A stretch of 64,000 nucleotides of DNA from Coenobita brevimanus (taxonomy: Eukaryota > Arthropoda > Malacostraca > Decapoda > Coenobitidae). The stretch spans positions 13,353,989 to 13,417,988 of the forward strand of contig CM064663.1 of assembly GCA_032717465.1 (NCBI GenBank), given 5' to 3'. This document shows positions 60,612-64,000 of this stretch, one piece after another (the stretch's first letter is position 1; every line of letters starts with the position of its first letter). A program made the translations under genes and the position numbers. The notes beneath the pieces are model-generated. The model did not search any database and was not told where the DNA came from. It saw nothing but the letters and a program-made list of their open reading frames with translations.

Positions 60612-60788
60612 GGGGGGCGCGGTAGCACAGTGGTAGCGCGCTGGACTTGTGATCGGGGGATTGTAAGTTCGAGCCTCGCCTGGGCTGCCGTGCCGGGAGG
60701 GGTAGCTCCCTCCTGTAACCCCAGCGGGGCTATATAGTCCAATACAGGGCTTAGCTCGGGAAAACTCCATTTCTCCCATTTTTCTCCC
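60612..60788 (+). mobile_element. tRNA-derived SINE, 177 bp, exact 12-base target duplication
   Basis: ATCCAAATGATT flanks both sides (60600-60611 and 60789-60800). The head is a tRNA-like unit: GGGGGCGCGGTAGCACAGTGG includes an A box (TAGCACAGTGG), the anticodon-arm region GGACTTGTGATC follows, and the B box is GTTCGAGCC. By alignment with a normal cloverleaf the loop would read CTTGTGA (anticodon TGT). The body (GTGCCGGGAGGGG, CCCAGCGGGGC) is followed by a short tandem tail of CTCCCATTT units. Sharp boundaries and an exact duplication suggest a fairly recent insertion. It lies about 150 bases downstream of the receptor stop codon, in opposite orientation. Confidence 0.9.
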
Positions 60789-60937
60789 ATCCAAATGATT
60801 ACTAATTGTATGAAAGCAACAGTAATGATGCCATACAGCTGAAAAGGTCAGGTACTAAATTATGTCATGGGCCTGTTTTATATCAGTCAAGAAAAAAAAA
60901 AATCTTCCTGCGGGAGTCGTATTGAAAATTAATCAGT

Positions 60938-61207
60938 CTAATGTCTCGTAGGTCCCGGTGTAGGTGAAGGGTGAGGCTCCGACACCAGCAGCCTCTCCAC
61001 TACAAAGGCCACACTGCCCAGGGTGATGCCCACCAGGAGAAGCAGCAGAGGTCCCTGCATATGGGTAATAGACAAACTCCTGAAACTAGCTTGGCTGTGT
61101 TCTGTTCCATCCTGCCCTTGCTGTTTTATTTCTTCCCTCCGTTTCATTCGACTTTCACGTGCAGCGGCTTCCAGTGTTTCCTTTTTCCACTGCTCATACA
61201 GACCAGC
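60938..61207 (-). CDS. Terminal exon of a probable ionotropic receptor (variant iGluR)
   Basis: On the minus strand a T-rich acceptor (CTTTCTGTTTTCAG) is followed at 61207 by 89 codons and a TAG stop at 60940-60938. The peptide starts AGLYEQWKKETLEAAARESR, continues through a charged KRREEIKQQ stretch, then SLSITHMQGPLLLLLVGITL and GSVAFVVERLL, a single hydrophobic segment (about residues 52-70), and a short Pro-rich tail. A GLYxxW lead, a charged segment, and LxxxHMQGP immediately before the last membrane helix is the layout of ionotropic receptor C termini in crustaceans. This would be a ligand-gated cation channel subunit in chemosensory membranes. Exon phase is 0. Upstream exons would lie above 61210; none was recognised. 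The family is inferred from motif memory only. Confidence 0.6.
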   Translation of the reverse strand, partial: AGLYEQWKKETLEAAARESRMKRREEIKQQGQDGTEHSQASFRSLSITHMQGPLLLLLVGITLGSVAFVVERLLVSEPHPSPTPGPTRH

Positions 61208-63081
61208 CTGAAAACAGAAAGTTCCAGTAGTGAGTCGTGGAAGAACCTAAAACAAACTTCGTCATGTCACACTGCAGTAAATGTTCTAGTTTTGATTTAA
61301 ACCATGTAGGAATCTCTTAACCAACAGTGTTATAAGATTTATATTTACTTTTCTGCATTCTAATGCATTGGACATGCCGAATTTATGCATAGCGGTACAA
61401 GCACAGTGTATAATGACAATACAACATGTTGAGACTCTATTTAACAATCTATTCTACAACTCTGATAAAGCAAAATCATTACATATAATGAATCAATCTA
61501 AGCTGGTCACTCCTGTCTCAGTCAAAATAAAGTGGTAGGTTGGGCTATAGTTCAGGCAACAGCTATGAATACTGTACCGCCCCCTCGTACTCACTGTTAC
61601 CATCACCACATTTTATCGGGCTGTTTGGACTATTTCGATATACCGTAACGTGGACTAAAACAATGTGGTCGCTAAGCGTCCCTATGTAGCATGCTGTTGA
61701 AGAGTCAGGTGGCATCGACAGGAATTACTTCTTTATTTTATCATTAGAAACGTACTCTTCGTCCACAATTTATACTTTTTATACTCCTTGTGGAAAATGG
61801 TACGGTGCATATGTATTGTACAGATACGATAATGAGGGCAGAATTTTGCAAAATCAAAAAGGATATCTTAGTGCAATTAAATGGGGGCTACTACTTTTTG
61901 ATGATGATAAATTCTGTATTAGAGACTTTATAATGCATGTAAAAAGAATGTTTGCTACTTTGTTACAGGGTGAAAATATAAATAAGCACTTTAAAAAAAA
62001 TATGAATGCTGATATATTTTCAAGTTACATTCAGTAAAAATATGCAAAACACTGGTGTTTAGTCGCTGAACGAACTCTTCTGTGTAACAGGCTATCTCAT
62101 TTAAGTCAAATAGCTTTGGTTTAAGCATGAACCGTATATCTCATTACCTGTATACAAGTTAATGCTAACCATCCTCAAAATTCTTCATAATCTTTTAATT
62201 TAAAACATTATCTTCATGTTTTGAACTTTTGATAATGATCATTCTTCTGTACATAGGCCTATAAAGGACTAATGTGATCTATAGAGCCATCTGATATATT
62301 CATATGTATCTCCACTGTTACTCTGGGGATACAGGTATAAATTTTAATAAATAACAAGTTCGGGCTACATTTGAAGTATATGTCACGTTTTCAAGGGTCA
62401 CCTGCCGCGGACTAAGAAAGCTGTTTGTTCACAAACCTGCTGCTACCAGCACATGAAAAGCTACTGGAACAATCCTTTAACACTTCTTGCAAAATCCTTC
62501 ATTTATTAGTTTATGTTAATACAATGCCTATATGAAGCAATATTTCATAGAATCAGTTTTGTTCTTAAGTGATCTTCTTAGAGGCTTTTACTCTGCATCT
62601 TTAATGTATATTTTGGTCATCAAAGAAAACTCTTCAACTGTTATGCCTCCCAAATATAGTCAACATACAGGCAGATTTCACCGATTTTCGAGTATAAGAT
62701 CCCTTGGATAACACATTATAGGAAATGTTTCTTAAACTGACGCAGAAAGAGAGAGAGGAGGGGAGGGCTTTCCAAGGAGAAGGAGTACCCCAGAAGGTCT
62801 TACAACCTGTACCTCAGAGGTACAGTGAATGAATTTACCAGGTGTAAACTGTTACTCAATTAGCAGGAGGAAAGTACAGCAGGGATGAAGGCTCTCTACA
62901 CCCACCTCCTCCTCCTGCAGAACGGGCACGGAAAATGAAGGACACCTAACCCGAGGGAAAAAGGGTAGGCTAGGAAATTGGAAGAAATATTCAGTGTACC
63001 ACAAAGTCAGGTTTGGCATAACCCTGAAGTGCTCTGTTGATGAAGTATCAACTACCTGTGCTGATAGATGAGTCTACCAGA
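61208..63081. other. Presumed intron or flank of the receptor gene
   Basis: No exon recognised on the minus strand. A plus-strand 73-codon frame at 61816-62037 has no family signature. Otherwise AT-rich sequence with no element ends. Confidence 0.4.
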
Positions 63082-64000
63082 TTGTTCTAATGCTGTCTGC
63101 AAAAAGGAGAGGGCTTTTAAAAGATACCGGAGCAAACCCACCCCTGAATCACATCATTTTTACGTTTCTGCCCGGAATCGTGCTAAGTCTGTTCTTCGCT
63201 CTGCTAAACATAATTCCATCCGCAATAAATGCTCACAACTTTCCAAATCGAATCCTTTCTGCTCCTTCTGGCACCTCACCAAAAACCTTTCTAACAACTT
63301 TACCTCATCATCCTTCCCTCCTCTTTTCTACTCAGATGGTTCTGTAGCTGTTTTTTTCTACTGATAAAGCAGTTCTCTTCACTCAGACTTTCTCCTCCAA
63401 TTCCACCTTAGACGATTCCGGTGCTGTTCCTCCATCACTTCCCAACTCTGACTTCCTTATGGTTGACATTAAAATCTCTTCAGCTGATGTATTTTCTGCC
63501 ATCACAGGCCTCAATACCAAGAAGGCATACGGGCCTGATGGAGTCCTTCCTGTAGTTTTCAAGAACTGTGCTTACACCCTGCCTAGACAAACTCTTTCAT
63601 CTTTGTCCATCGACTTGTACCTTTCCTTCTTGCTGGAAGTTTGCTCTCATTCAGCCAGTCCCAAAGAAGGGTGACCATTCACAGCCTACTATCGTCCAAT
63701 TGCTTTAACATCCCGTATCTGAAAAATTTTCGAATCAATTGTTAATCGAAAAATTTTAAAGCATTTTTCTTATCACAACCTTCTTTCTGATTGTTACTAT
63801 GGTTTCTGTCAGGGACGCTTCGCTGGCGATCTTCTCAACTACCTTTCAGACACCTGGTCATCCTCCTTTCAGGACTTTGGCAAAAGCTTTGCCATTGCAC
63901 TTGACATCTCAAATGCTTTCGATCGAGTCTGGCATAAATCTTTAATTTCCAAACTGCCCTCTAACGGTTTCTGTCATTCTATCTGTGCCTTCATCTATAG
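63082..64000 (+). pseudogene. J2 jockey-like LINE, copy c, 5' truncated, runs off the window
   Basis: Homology to copy b starts at TTGTTCTAATGCTGTCTGC (63082; matches about 51638). It covers the linker (CSNAVCKKERAFKRYRSKP), a one-base slip in a T run near 63351 that breaks the frame, RT fingers KKAYGPDGVLPVV (63510-63550), further frame changes near 63570 and 63690, and the QYGF region (63790 on, TYR-type changes). It reaches ALDISNAFDRVWH at about 63897, where Lys of SKAFD is Asn. The rest lies beyond 64000. Inactive. Confidence 0.88.

Noticed and set aside
60612..60685. Functional tRNA gene
   Set aside because: The tRNA-like unit is fused to a SINE body and tail and bounded by a target duplication; the anticodon stem pairs poorly.

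Overview
The window looks like a repeat-dense animal nuclear genome, most likely an arthropod and probably a decapod crustacean. This is inferred from the very long (TG)n, (GA)n, (TA)n and (TTA)n microsatellites, the mixture of LINE families, and one terminal exon that resembles a crustacean ionotropic receptor. There are no prokaryotic operons, no convincing multi-exon host gene, and almost all coding-like sequence is decayed mobile DNA.

Region by region: (1) 1-1515 is one long hairpin (foldback) with a 7-base loop. (2) 2029-6362 is a minus-strand jockey-like LINE (here J1) split by a 2.1 kb long-TIR hairpin element at a TA site. (3) 7831-8199 holds a transposase helix-turn-helix remnant. 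(4) 8468-14160 holds two abutting minus-strand LINE remnants (J2, then a different family, R). (5) 17275-17615 is a hAT-type MITE. (6) 17862-35720 is a nested nest: a Ty3/Gypsy element whose two LTRs (about 1.1 kb each before invasion) have been entered by LINE-B and LINE-A (5' LTR) and by a hAT transposon and a LINE-C fragment (3' LTR). A 5S-rRNA-derived SINE sits inside the hAT, and a TA-flanked MITE interrupts gag. (7) 36200-47271 is a recent direct tandem duplication of about 5.5 kb. (8) 47272-53669 has another J1 and a nearly intact J2 LINE. (9) 55850-59453 is a broken near-full-length LINE-C. (10) 60612-61207 has a tRNA-derived SINE with clean target duplications and the last exon of a probable ionotropic receptor on the minus strand. 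(11) 63082 to the end is a third J2 copy.

The most notable system is the Gypsy element. Its integrase lies upstream of reverse transcriptase and RNase H, the unusual order described for Gmr1-like elements, and its capsid region resembles the SCAN domain, which is thought to derive from such an element. The second is a possible LINE/SINE partnership: the 5S-headed SINE and a duplicated SINE-like copy end in a tail resembling the last 50 bases of LINE-A. The LTR comparison gives an order of events: Gypsy first (LTRs differ at about one base in ten by eye), then LINE, hAT and MITE insertions, then the SINE into the hAT. All coordinates of element ends were read by eye; family assignments come from recognised motifs, not searches.
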